A stretch of 64,000 bases of DNA from Microbacterium hydrocarbonoxydans (lineage in GTDB: Bacteria > Actinomycetota > Actinomycetes > Actinomycetales > Microbacteriaceae): assembly GCF_011752045.1 (NCBI RefSeq), contig NZ_JAAKXW010000003.1, positions 530,610-594,609 of the forward strand. Direction: 5' to 3'. Below, piece after piece: positions 56,386 to 64,000 of this stretch. How positions within the stretch are numbered: the stretch's first letter is position 1; every line of letters begins with the position of its first letter. The translations under genes were made by a program, and so were the position numbers. The notes beneath the pieces were generated by a model. The model was not told the DNA's origin, ran no database searches, and saw only the letters and a program-made list of their open reading frames with translations.

Positions 56386-57087
56386 TCAGAGCGGGGCCAC
56401 GATCTCCTGCGGGACGTCCCACTCGGTGACCTCCATGACGGTCTCGACCGTCATGCCGTTCGCCTGCGTGGTGCTCGTCGAGGCGAGCGGCACGTAGTCG
56501 GCGGTGAGCTCGTACACGACGTCGACGGAGATGCCCTGCACCTCGACGACGCCGCTGACGAGGAACACCTCCTGGCCGAGGCGCGAACCCGTGCCGGTCA
56601 CCGTGAACTCGCCGGCCAGGGACTGCATGACCGTCGTCGGGTCGGTCTGCGCGACCGCCGCGGCACCCATGCTGAGACCGGCGACGACCGGGTCGCTCGA
56701 GTTCGGGTCCGCCACCTGCCAGTCGCCCACCGGCGACTTCACCCACAACTGGTCGCCGATGACCACCAGCGACCCGGCGACGGAGGTCGACTCGATCGCG
56801 TCCTCCGACGGGTTGTAGCGAGCAGTCGACTCGATCCCCATCACCGTGGTCTTCGCCGCGTAGCCGGCGGTCTCCGCGAGCACATCGGCGACGCATCCGC
56901 CGAGCGCGGCGCCGTCGACGGCGGCACCCTCGCTGAGCGCGGGGCAGTCGGACGACGTGGTGGTCTCCTCCTGCGAGGCGGTGGTCGGCTTCTCATCGGC
57001 CGGCTTCTCGGATGCTCCGGCAGAGCATCCGGCGAGCAGGACGGAAGCGGCGAGAACGACGCCGACTCCCCACTTGTTGACGCGCAT
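56386..57087 (-). CDS. secreted lipoprotein, LppX/LprG-like fold possible
   Basis: 233-residue lipoprotein. The signal MRVNKWGVGVVLAASVLLAGCSAG places the anchored cysteine at residue 21. An acidic Thr/Glu/Lys-rich linker follows. The globular part has alternating strands such as STSVAGSLVVIGDQLWVKSPVGDW and GEFTVTGTGSRLGQEVFLVSG. The layout resembles actinobacterial LppX/LprG-type proteins, but the identity is uncertain. The ATG at 57087 is preferred over the longer frame from 57135. The 216 bases between this gene and the peptide gene are relatively A/T-rich and probably hold the peptide promoter. Confidence 0.82.
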   Translation of the reverse strand: MRVNKWGVGVVLAASVLLAGCSAGASEKPADEKPTTASQEETTTSSDCPALSEGAAVDGAALGGCVADVLAETAGYAAKTTVMGIESTARYNPSEDAIESTSVAGSLVVIGDQLWVKSPVGDWQVADPNSSDPVVAGLSMGAAAVAQTDPTTVMQSLAGEFTVTGTGSRLGQEVFLVSGVVEVQGISVDVVYELTADYVPLASTSTTQANGMTVETVMEVTEWDVPQEIVAPL

Positions 57088-57191
57088 GGCGTTCCCCCTT
57101 CGGTCGTGCGCCCGGTGGCTGTCACCGGGCACCACACCAGCATGTCAACCTCCAGGGCAGGGCCCGGGAGGCGGCTCGGAGGTTTCTCCGC

Positions 57192-57197
57192 TAGACT
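57192..57197 (+). promoter_or_regulatory. -10 element for the rpsF operon
   Basis: TAGACT matches the actinobacterial TAnnnT -10 consensus, 115 bases before the rpsF start. No clear -35 is seen. Confidence 0.4.
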
Positions 57198-57312
57198 GTG
57201 GAGGTTGTCTGCCTTCCGGCGTCCATCGGATGCTCGGGCGGATGACGTGCTACACACCCTCCTGCTTCCGGGAAAGTCCCGGGAGCCGTTCTAGTCCGAA
57301 GGAGGTGGGTAA

Positions 57313-57678
57313 GTGACGCACCAGTACGAACTCATGGTCATTCTGACCCCCGAGATCGATGAGCGCACGGTCGCCCCCACGCTCGACAAGTTCCTGAAGG
57401 TCATCACCAACGATGGTGGCTCGATCGACAAGGTCGACATCTGGGGCAAGCGCCGTCTCGCTTACGAGATCCAGAAGAAGAACGAGGGCATCTACGCCGT
57501 CGTCAACTTCACCGCTACCAGCGAGGCCACGCAGGAGCTCGACCGTCAGCTCAAGCTGAACGAGTCGATCATGCGCACCAAGGTGCTGCGTGCCGAGGAA
57601 GCGATCGCCCAGGTCGCCGCCGAGGCCAAGCGCGCCGAGGAGAAGGCAGCTCGCAAGCCCAAGGCTGCGAAGGCGTAA
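57313..57678 (+). CDS. rpsF: 30S ribosomal protein S6
   Basis: 121-residue S6. The core is [50 protein letters not shown], and the C-terminal Lys/Ala tail is typical. The GTG start has an unusually strong GAAGGAGGTG site upstream. It is first in the conserved rpsF-ssb-rpsR-rplI operon. Confidence 0.97.
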   Translation: MTHQYELMVILTPEIDERTVAPTLDKFLKVITNDGGSIDKVDIWGKRRLAYEIQKKNEGIYAVVNFTATSEATQELDRQLKLNESIMRTKVLRAEEAIAQVAAEAKRAEEKAARKPKAAKA

Positions 57679-57683
57679 GTCTC

Positions 57684-58193
57684 ATGGCCGGCGAAACAGT
57701 CATCACCGTGGTGGGCAACCTCACGGCCGACCCCGAGCTGCGCTACACGCAGAACGGACTGCCGGTGGCGAACTTCACCATCGCGTCGACGCCTCGGAAC
57801 TTCGACCGCGCCGCGAACGAGTGGAAGGACGGCGAAGCACTGTTCCTCCGCGCGTCCGTGTGGCGTGAGTTCGCCGAGCACGTGGCGGGTTCGCTGACCA
57901 AGGGCATGCGGGTCATCGCGACCGGCCGCCTGCGTCAGCGCTCCTACCAGGACCGCGAGGGCAACCAGCGCACCGCGATCGAGCTGGAGGTCGATGAGAT
58001 CGGCCCCTCGCTCCGCTACGCGACCGCGCAGGTCACCCGTGCAGCTTCGAGCGGTGGCAACTTCCAGGGCGGCGGCGGACAGTCGCGCCCGCAGCAGCAG
58101 GTGTCCGAGGAGCCGTGGTCCACGCCCGGTTCTTCGACCAGCGCCGATGCCTGGAGCACTCCGGGCAGCTTCGGCGACGACACCCCCTTCTGA
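57684..58193 (+). CDS. ssb: single-stranded DNA-binding protein
   Basis: 169-residue SSB. The OB fold (1-110) contains [30 protein letters not shown] Gly/Gln/Ser-rich linker follows. The acidic protein-interaction tip is FGDDTPF at the C-terminus. It begins six bases after rpsF. It protects ssDNA and recruits repair proteins. Confidence 0.96.
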   Translation: MAGETVITVVGNLTADPELRYTQNGLPVANFTIASTPRNFDRAANEWKDGEALFLRASVWREFAEHVAGSLTKGMRVIATGRLRQRSYQDREGNQRTAIELEVDEIGPSLRYATAQVTRAASSGGNFQGGGGQSRPQQQVSEEPWSTPGSSTSADAWSTPGSFGDDTPF

Positions 58194-58243
58194 TCAAGGA
58201 TCTCGGGATGCTCCGGCATCCGTCTCATAACTAAGGAAACACA

Positions 58244-58498
58244 ATGGCTGGAAAGTCGAGCGGCGATCGCCGCAAGCCGCGGAAGGGCGCGAAGAACGCC
58301 GCCCCCGCGAAGTCCATCCGCGTTGGCGTCATCGACTACAAGGATGTCGCGACCCTTCGCAAGTTCATCTCGGAGCGCGGAAAGATCCGTGCCCGTCGTA
58401 TCACCGGTGTCTCCGTGCAGGAGCAGCGTCTGATCGCCCGTGCGATCAAGAACGCTCGCGAGATGGCTCTCCTGCCCTACGCCGGCGCCGGCCGCTGA
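58244..58498 (+). CDS. rpsR: 30S ribosomal protein S18
   Basis: 84-residue basic S18 with [57 protein letters not shown], the full conserved core. AAGGAAAC precedes the ATG. No zinc-binding Cys ribbon is visible, so it is the Cys-less form. Confidence 0.96.
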   Translation: MAGKSSGDRRKPRKGAKNAAPAKSIRVGVIDYKDVATLRKFISERGKIRARRITGVSVQEQRLIARAIKNAREMALLPYAGAGR

Positions 58499-58509
58499 GG
58501 GGTACCGAC

Positions 58510-58962
58510 ATGGCAAAGCTGATTCTCACGAACGAGGTCGCCGGGCTCGGAAGCGCCGGTGACGTGGTCGAGGTCAAGAACGGGTACGCCCGCAACTACC
58601 TCATCCCCCAGGGCTTCGCTACGGCGTGGACCCGCGGTGGCGAAAAGCAGGTCGCTTCGATCCAGGCTGCTCGTCAGGCTCGCGCGATCCACGACCGCGA
58701 CGAGGCCGTGGCCCTGAAGAACACGATCGAGGGCACCAAGGTCCGTCTCGCCGTCAAGGCGGGCGCCGAGGGTCGCCTCTTCGGTTCGGTCAAGACCGCC
58801 GATGTCGCGGAGGCCGTCGCGGCCGCCGGTCTCGGCACCATCGACAAGCGCAAGGTGCACATCACGTCGGCGATCAAGTCGACCGGTGAGCACGAGGCCA
58901 CCGTCCGTCTGCACGACGACGTGACCGCTGTCATCACGCTGCAGGTCGTCGCCGCCAAGTAA
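58510..58962 (+). CDS. rplI: 50S ribosomal protein L9
   Basis: 150-residue L9. The N-terminal signature is [24 protein letters not shown]. The long linker helix and C-terminal domain ([23 protein letters not shown]) are complete. It ends the operon and is followed by a terminator. Confidence 0.96.
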   Translation: MAKLILTNEVAGLGSAGDVVEVKNGYARNYLIPQGFATAWTRGGEKQVASIQAARQARAIHDRDEAVALKNTIEGTKVRLAVKAGAEGRLFGSVKTADVAEAVAAAGLGTIDKRKVHITSAIKSTGEHEATVRLHDDVTAVITLQVVAAK

Positions 58963-58977
58963 GGCACGACACCCGCT

Positions 58978-59013
58978 CGAACGCCCCCTGTCCTCCGGGA
59001 CAGGGGGCGTTCG
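58978..59013 (+). terminator. terminator of the rpsF-rplI operon
   Basis: A perfect 16-bp stem (58978-58993 with 58998-59013) with a four-base loop, followed by GCTTTCC, 15 bases past the rplI stop. Confidence 0.88.
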
Positions 59014-59063
59014 GCTTTCCCGGTACCCGACCGTCGGCGGAGGGGGCTTGCGGGCGGGTGGGC

Positions 59064-59141
59064 GAGAAGTCGGAGCCTGGTCGTGACGCGCCGACGACGC
59101 CGCTCGCGGCGCGGCGTGTCCGAGTGCGACTCCGACTTCTC
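59064..59141. repeat. hairpin element with 54-nt spacer, copy B
   Basis: Perfect 12-base arms (59064-59075 with 59130-59141) read GAGAAGTCGGAG / CTCCGACTTCTC around a 54-base spacer that contains GGCGCGGCGTGTC. That sequence lies the same distance from the right arm as in copy A at 39209. It occupies part of the 339-base gap before the surface-protein genes; the rest of that gap holds no recognised gene. Confidence 0.75.
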
Positions 59142-59301
59142 ACATGGCAGAGCCGAGCGCCGGGGTATACCGTCGCGGCTTCGATTTTCGTCACAACGGA
59201 ATATCGGTGGTGACAAACATGTGGAACCGGGTGTATGTTCCGAGTTAGGACTGGGGGGTCACCTGCTGGAGTCCCCCCGTATCGATCGCGGGGGGTGAAC
59301 G

Positions 59302-60357
59302 ATGTCGGCTGCACAGGTCGAGCGACGCAGGAATGCGACGTTCCCTGGCGCGCGACTCGGTCTCCTCGGTCTCGCCGTCGGCATCGGCTGGCTGCTCCTC
59401 ACCCTCTTCACGGGCGGCTCGAGCGCCTCGGCCGACACCGCCGACGGGCAGGAGGGGCTCCTCGGCTCCGTCGTCGGCTCCGTCGCGCAGACGACTCAGA
59501 CCGTGACGAACACGACTCAGACCGTGACGCAGACGGCGGCGGCGGTCGTGCAGACGGCATCCGCGCCCGTCCAGCAGACGGTCCAGGCCGTGCAGCCGGC
59601 GGTCGCCGCGGCGTCGCAGGTCGCCCCCGTGGCACCCGCCGCGACCCCCGTGGTCAGCACGGTGGCGCAGGTGGCCACGCAGGTCATGACCGCGGTTCCC
59701 GACGTCACGACAGCGGTCGTGGAAACAGCCGCTGATCTGGCCGGAAGCGTGCAGGTCGGCACGGTGGTCGCACCGGTCGCCGACCTCGTCGACACGGTCG
59801 TCGGCGGAACCGCTGAGATCCCCGTGGTCGGAGAGGTCGTCGACGAGCTGCTCGGCGCGACCACCCCCGGTGACGTGATCGACTCCATCGCCGGTGACGT
59901 CGACTCGACGGTCGACGATCTGCTCGGGGACACGACGACCGGCATCGTGCGCGGGCCGCAGCCGAGCGACGACCAGGTCTCGGCCGCGAACCCGGCGGCG
60001 GGCGAGGACAGCGCGCTGAGCCTGCCCGCTGCGACAGCGGCTGTCTCGCTCTCCGGCTCTGCCGGTCACGAACTCGCCTCCGCCGACAGCGCCTCGAGTG
60101 CGCCCGGCGGAGGCCTGGGCGCGCCTGTCGCGCCCGCTCCCGGCCGCTCCGGCGTTCCCGCTGCGACTGCGCCCGCGCCTGGTGGCTCCGGCCCCGGCGG
60201 CGCGCTGAACGGCGGCGGCTCCGCCGGAGCATCCTCGGTCTCCGACGCGGTCCTCTCCGCGTACGGCCACGGGGCTGCGGCCTCGCTGGTGCTCGGCACC
60301 GTGAGTGACGAACTGCCTTCGTCGCCGGTGTTCGACACCGACTCCACCCCTGACTGA
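59302..60357 (+). CDS. secreted low-complexity protein rich in Val, Thr, Gln and Ala
   Basis: 351-residue exported protein. A hydrophobic N-terminus (about 20-38) is followed by SASAD, a probable signal cleavage site. Residues 60-110 repeat TVT, QTV and QTA units (TTQTVTNTTQTVTQTAAAVV). A middle region with VVGEVVDELLGATTP and DVDSTVDDLLGDTTTG follows, then a Gly/Pro/Ser-rich tail. The composition suggests a surface or matrix protein. No domain is recognised. It lies 100 bases before a second, larger surface protein in the same orientation. Confidence 0.8.
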   Translation: MSAAQVERRRNATFPGARLGLLGLAVGIGWLLLTLFTGGSSASADTADGQEGLLGSVVGSVAQTTQTVTNTTQTVTQTAAAVVQTASAPVQQTVQAVQPAVAAASQVAPVAPAATPVVSTVAQVATQVMTAVPDVTTAVVETAADLAGSVQVGTVVAPVADLVDTVVGGTAEIPVVGEVVDELLGATTPGDVIDSIAGDVDSTVDDLLGDTTTGIVRGPQPSDDQVSAANPAAGEDSALSLPAATAAVSLSGSAGHELASADSASSAPGGGLGAPVAPAPGRSGVPAATAPAPGGSGPGGALNGGGSAGASSVSDAVLSAYGHGAAASLVLGTVSDELPSSPVFDTDSTPD

Positions 60358-60367
60358 GTGAGGGGGC

Positions 60368-60406
60368 GTCGCGCTGCGTGCGCGACGATCGCGCTCCGTG
60401 CGCGAT
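60368..60406 (+). repeat. two tandem 19-base hairpins
   Basis: GTCGCG...CGCGAC (60368-60386) is followed directly by ATCGCG...CGCGAT (60388-60406), each with a seven-base loop reading CT(G/C)CGTG. They lie between the two surface-protein genes, ten bases past the first stop, and could be a double terminator or mRNA stabiliser. Confidence 0.6.
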
Positions 60407-60457
60407 GACGGCGGTCCTGTGCGGACCGCATGTTCCTCCTACTCAGAAAGGTTTGGC

Positions 60458-63400
60458 ATGAACAGATATGTATCCCGAAGCCTGCTTCTCGCAGGCCTCG
60501 TGGGCGGCTTCTGGGCCGCGGGTACGGGTATCGCCAACGCCTCCGAGACTCCGGCCGGGGAAGACGCCTCGGCCATCGTCAACGTCGAACTGCCGCTCAC
60601 GCTCTCGGGCCAGGCGGTGTCGGCGACGGGTGAGTCCACTCAGGACGAGCCCGCGCCGGTGACTGCGCCATCCGCATCGATCGACCTGAACGCCGTCACA
60701 GGCGTTCTCTCCGGTCAGCAGGCGGTGGCGTCGGTGTCCGCTCCGGTGACGGCGGCGGGCAACGCGGTCAGTGTGCTGGGTGACGCCTCATCGACGGATT
60801 CGTCGGTGAGCAGCACTCCGGCGACGACGGATGCAGCGGGAACGACGGATGCCGTGGGGGTCCTCTCGGGGGTCCAGGGCGTCGTCGATGTCGCAGCTCC
60901 GGTGACGGTCTCGGGCAACGCGGTCTCGGTCTTCGGAGACGCGACAACCGACGGTTCCTCTGTCTCGACGGCGAACGCCGGCGGGGCGGGCGACGGTGGT
61001 GCGTCGAACTCCGGAGTCGGCGTCGGATCGGGCCTGCAGGCTCCGGTCGACGTGCTGGCGCCGGTGACGGCATCCGGCAACGCGTTCAGCGTGTTCGGCG
61101 ATGCGGAGTCCCAGGACTCCACGGTCTCGGTGGCGAATGACGCCGGCACCACCAGTGGCGGGGGCGAGGTCTCGAACTCCGGGACCGGACTCAACTCCGG
61201 GTGGCAGATCCCTGCTGATGTGACGACGCCCCTCACGGCATCCGGCAACGCCGGCTCCGTGTTCGGTGACGCCACGTCTGACGGATCGTCGGTGACGGTG
61301 GTCGATCAGTCCGGGGTCTCGAACTCCGGGGGAGAGGTCACAGGCTCCGGCATCGGCAAGGACTCGGGCTGGCAGATCCCCGCTGACGTCACCGCCCCGG
61401 TGACGTTCTCGGGCAACGCGTTCTCGGGCACGGGTGAGGCAGTCACCACGGGCTCCGACGTCGACGTGGTCGATCAGGCCGGTGTCGCGAACGGCGGCGG
61501 CGATGTGACGAATGGCGGCATCGGCTGGGGGGTCGGCTGGCAGATTCCTGCAGACGTGACCGCTCCGGTGACGGCATCCGGCAACGCGATCTCCGGATCG
61601 GGAGACGCGGTCACGTCGGACTCCGATGTCTCGGTGGTCGACAGAGCCGGTGTCGCGAACGGTGGCGGCGAGGTCGGCAACGCCGGCTACGGTGTCGCCT
61701 CGGGCTGGCAGATCCCTGCCGACGTCACCGCCCCGGTGACGGTGTCGGGCAACGCGATCTCGGGCACGTGTGACGCTGTCACCACGGGTTCGGACGTCTC
61801 GGTGGTCGACAATGCAGGCGTCGCCGACGGCAACGGCGGGGTCTCGAACTCCGGGTACGGTGTCGGCTCCGGCTGGCAGGTGCTCGGTGACGTGACGATG
61901 CCGTGGACGTTCTCTGGCAATGCAGTCTCGGGCACCGGCGAAGCTGTCGCCGACTCGTCCGAGGTGTCGGTGACCGACAACGCGGCCACCGTCGATGACA
62001 ACGGCGACGTCTCCAACACCGGAATCGGCCTCAACTCCGGTTGGCAGGTCGTGACCGACTGGACGACGCCGGTGACGGCATCCGGCAACGCGATCTCGGG
62101 CGTGGGTGACGCTCGGACCGCCGGCACGGACGTGTCGGTGACCGACAACGCCGGTGTGGTCGACGGCAACGGGCAGATCTCGAACATCGGCATCGGCAAG
62201 GACTCGGGCTGGCAGGTCGCCGGCGACGTGACCGCGCCGGTGACGTTCTCGGGCAACGCCGGTTCGCTCGTCGGTGACGCGGATGCTGTCGATTCCGACG
62301 TCACAGTCGTCGACAACGCGGGCGTGATCGGCGGGAACGGTCAGGCCGACAACTCCGGCGTCGGCTTCGGCACCGGGTGGCAGGTCGTGGGTGACCTGGT
62401 CGTCCCCGTGACGGGCTCGGGCAACGCGGCGTCGATCGTCGGCGGTGCGGAGTCGGACGACTCGGACGTCGACGTGATCACCGAGGGCGGCTCGATCGTC
62501 TCCGGTGACGCCGACAACTCCGGCGTCGGGGTGGCTTCGGGGTGGCAGGTCGTGGGCGGCGTGGTCGCTCCGATCACCGCCGCGGGCAACGCCGCGACGA
62601 TCGCAGGCGGCGCCGAGTCCGACGACTCGTCGGTCACGGTGCGCGGGTCGGACGGCTTCGGCGACCTCGACAACGAGGGCATCGGCGTCGGCTCCGGCTG
62701 GCAGCCGGTCGTCGGGATCACGACCCCGGTCACGGTCTCCGGCAACGCGGTCGCTCCGGTGGGCGCCGAGTCGGATGGCTCGACCGTCGTCATCGAGCCG
62801 GGTACGCCCGGTGCGGTGAACCCGGGTCTTCCGGGTGTTCCGTCCCTTCCGGTTCCTGACCTCGGCGACGCCGCGGGCGGGATCATCGGTGTCATCCCCG
62901 GTCTGCCGGCGCTGCCCGGCACTCCGGAGCTGGGTGGCGTGATCGGCGACATCGTCGGCGGCGAGCCCGGCGACCCGGCGGTGCCGGGCGCAGGCGACCT
63001 CATCGACGGTGTCATCGGCAGCGTTCCCGTCGTTCCTTCGATCCCCGGTGTGCCGGAGGTCGGCGGTTCGCTCGGCGACGCGGTCGACTCGGTCGGCACG
63101 ATCGTCGGCGGTGGTCTCCCGGTGCTGCCGGGTGAGCCGAACGGGCCGATCATCGATCTGGACGGACTGCTGGGTTCGGTGCTCCCGGAGCTGCCGGGTC
63201 TGCCCGGTACGCCGGGTCTGCCGGGCCTTCCCGATGTCGGCGGCGTGGTCGGTGACATCACCGATTGCGCGTGCGACGCGGTCGGCGATGTCGTGGACGC
63301 GGTCGGCGACGTGGTCGGCGGGCTTCCGGGTGGCGAGGTTCCGGGTCTCCCGGGTGTTCCTTCGCTTCCGGGTGTTCCGTCCCTGCCGGGTCTGGGTGAT

Positions 63401-64000
63401 GTCACTGACATCGTCGGTGGTCTGATTCCGGGTCTTCCGTCGCTGCCGGGTCTTCCCGGTGGCGAGCTCCCGGGTCTCCCGGGAGTGCCGTCCCTGCCCG
63501 GCCTGCCGGGTCTCCCGGGTCTCGGTGTGATCGGTGATGTCGTCGACTCTGTCGGTGACACTGCGGGTCAGCTGCCGGTGGTGGGTGGTCCCGCTGGTGA
63601 AGTCGTCGACACGGTCGGTGACCTGGTCGGCGGGCTTCCGGGCGGCGAGGTCCCGGGTCTCCCGGGTGTTCCGTCTCTGCCGGGTCTGGGTGACGTCACC
63701 GATCTGATCGGTGGTCTGGTCCCGGGTCTTCCGGGGGTTCCGTCCCTGCCCGGGCTTCCGGGTCTGCCGGGTCTGGGCGATGTCACCGATCTGATCGGTG
63801 GTCTGATCCCGGGTCTTCCGTCGCTGCCGGGTCTTCCCGGTGGCGAGCTTCCGGGTCTTCCGGGGGTTCCGCCCCTGCCCGGGCTTCCGGGTCTGCCGGG
63901 TCTGGGCGATGTCACCGATCTGATCGGTGGTCTGATCCCGGGTCTTCCGTCGCTGCCGGGTCTTCCCGGTGGCGAGCTTCCGGGTCTTCCGGGGGTTCCG
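60458..64000 (+). CDS. large exported surface protein: chaplin-like repeats plus Pro-Gly-Leu stalk (runs off window)
   Basis: Open for 1181 codons to the window edge, with no stop. AGAAAGG precedes the ATG. A signal peptide ends near residue 28 (GIANASE). Residues about 40-780 hold roughly fourteen repeats of about 56 residues. Each has a core like DVTAPVTASGNAISGSGDA, usually followed by a variable linker and then NSGxGxxSGWQV. The core, with its alternating Val/Thr, SGNA turn and GDA, resembles chaplin domains of Streptomyces. From about residue 785 the chain becomes PGLPG-, PGVPSLPG- and DVTDLIGGL-based repeats, a stalk-like region. Only three Cys are seen (one in the repeat reading GTCDAVT, two in the stalk's DCACD). 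The C-terminus, and any sortase signal, lies outside the window. Confidence 0.85.
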   Translation, partial: MNRYVSRSLLLAGLVGGFWAAGTGIANASETPAGEDASAIVNVELPLTLSGQAVSATGESTQDEPAPVTAPSASIDLNAVTGVLSGQQAVASVSAPVTAAGNAVSVLGDASSTDSSVSSTPATTDAAGTTDAVGVLSGVQGVVDVAAPVTVSGNAVSVFGDATTDGSSVSTANAGGAGDGGASNSGVGVGSGLQAPVDVLAPVTASGNAFSVFGDAESQDSTVSVANDAGTTSGGGEVSNSGTGLNSGWQIPADVTTPLTASGNAGSVFGDATSDGSSVTVVDQSGVSNSGGEVTGSGIGKDSGWQIPADVTAPVTFSGNAFSGTGEAVTTGSDVDVVDQAGVANGGGDVTNGGIGWGVGWQIPADVTAPVTASGNAISGSGDAVTSDSDVSVVDRAGVANGGGEVGNAGYGVASGWQIPADVTAPVTVSGNAISGTCDAVTTGSDVSVVDNAGVADGNGGVSNSGYGVGSGWQVLGDVTMPWTFSGNAVSGTGEAVADSSEVSVTDNAATVDDNGDVSNTGIGLNSGWQVVTDWTTPVTASGNAISGVGDARTAGTDVSVTDNAGVVDGNGQISNIGIGKDSGWQVAGDVTAPVTFSGNAGSLVGDADAVDSDVTVVDNAGVIGGNGQADNSGVGFGTGWQVVGDLVVPVTGSGNAASIVGGAESDDSDVDVITEGGSIVSGDADNSGVGVASGWQVVGGVVAPITAAGNAATIAGGAESDDSSVTVRGSDGFGDLDNEGIGVGSGWQPVVGITTPVTVSGNAVAPVGAESDGSTVVIEPGTPGAVNPGLPGVPSLPVPDLGDAAGGIIGVIPGLPALPGTPELGGVIGDIVGGEPGDPAVPGAGDLIDGVIGSVPVVPSIPGVPEVGGSLGDAVDSVGTIVGGGLPVLPGEPNGPIIDLDGLLGSVLPELPGLPGTPGLPGLPDVGGVVGDITDCACDAVGDVVDAVGDVVGGLPGGEVPGLPGVPSLPGVPSLPGLGDVTDIVGGLIPGLPSLPGLPGGELPGLPGVPSLPGLPGLPGLGVIGDVVDSVGDTAGQLPVVGGPAGEVVDTVGDLVGGLPGGEVPGLPGVPSLPGLGDVTDLIGGLVPGLPGVPSLPGLPGLPGLGDVTDLIGGLIPGLPSLPGLPGGELPGLPGVPPLPGLPGLPGLGDVTDLIGGLIPGLPSLPGLPGGELPGLPGVP

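Noticed and set aside
59221..59301. Possible riboswitch before the first surface protein because of GGACT/AGTCC pairing
   Set aside because: The pairing is short and does not match a riboswitch class I can recognise.
60368..60406. Possible CRISPR-like tandem repeat
   Set aside because: Only two 19-base hairpins with no spacer; not an array and no cas genes nearby.
62341..63561. Minus-strand frame rich in PGRPG that looks collagen-like
   Set aside because: It is the complement of the PGLPG stalk of the plus-strand surface protein, whose frame is continuous from a signal peptide.

Overview
This 64-kb window is chromosomal DNA of a high-GC actinobacterium, most likely a Microbacterium or close relative in the Microbacteriaceae. 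The evidence is the GC-rich third codon positions, frequent GTG starts, TAnnnT -10 motifs a few bases before start codons, and the order of the replication genes. The family is recognised from gene order and protein features, not from a database search. The window contains the chromosomal replication origin and the adjacent partition region.

Layout. 1-6.0 kb: fructose PTS operon (DeoR regulator, fruK, fruA, ptsH, ptsI). 6.2-6.4 kb: tRNA-Ala and tRNA-Ile on the minus strand. 6.5-9.4 kb: minus-strand operon of a sensor kinase, a LuxR-type response regulator and a DUF4097-like membrane protein. 9.6-10.3 kb: a VIT1-type metal transporter. 10.4-20.7 kb: minus-strand replication block, read outward from the origin: dnaA, oriC (18831-19343), dnaN, recF, dciA-like, gyrB, gyrA, DUF3566. 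21.0-27.4 kb: plus-strand block rpmH-rnpA-yidD-yidC-jag-rsmG-parA-parB. Six parS sites (23453-25538) lie here, three of them in a cassette bounded by 260-bp inverted repeats. 27.5-34.7 kb: MFS sugar transporter, a small protein, then minus-strand trxA, trxB, murJ and a DUF6049-like protein. 34.8-41.2 kb: methyltransferase, secreted subtilase, luciferase-like oxidoreductase, small membrane protein, CCA-adding enzyme. 41.4-46.7 kb: PadR/HAAS membrane-protein pair and a GAF regulator-aldehyde dehydrogenase-DUF779 cluster. 46.9-50.6 kb: hypothetical genes, GNAT acetyltransferase, Lrp regulator. 50.8-56.0 kb: complete oligopeptide ABC transporter operon. 56.1-57.1 kb: a 24-residue hydrophobic peptide gene and a lipoprotein. 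57.3-59.0 kb: rpsF-ssb-rpsR-rplI. 59.3-64.0 kb: two secreted low-complexity surface proteins, the second running off the window.

How the genes work together. The core is origin firing and segregation (DnaA, DnaN, DciA, gyrase, ParAB-parS) plus membrane protein insertion (YidC, YidD, Jag). Accessory functions are fructose uptake, peptide uptake, aldehyde oxidation and envelope proteins.

The least ordinary parts are: the inverted-repeat parS cassette with an orphan gene; a covarying palindromic repeat shared between the parS cassette and the recF-dnaN gap; a second hairpin element with a fixed 54-nt spacer; the tiny hydrophobic peptide gene at 56095-56169; and the large exported protein made of about fourteen chaplin-like repeats followed by a Pro-Gly-Leu stalk. 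I saw no CRISPR array, transposase, prophage or rRNA.
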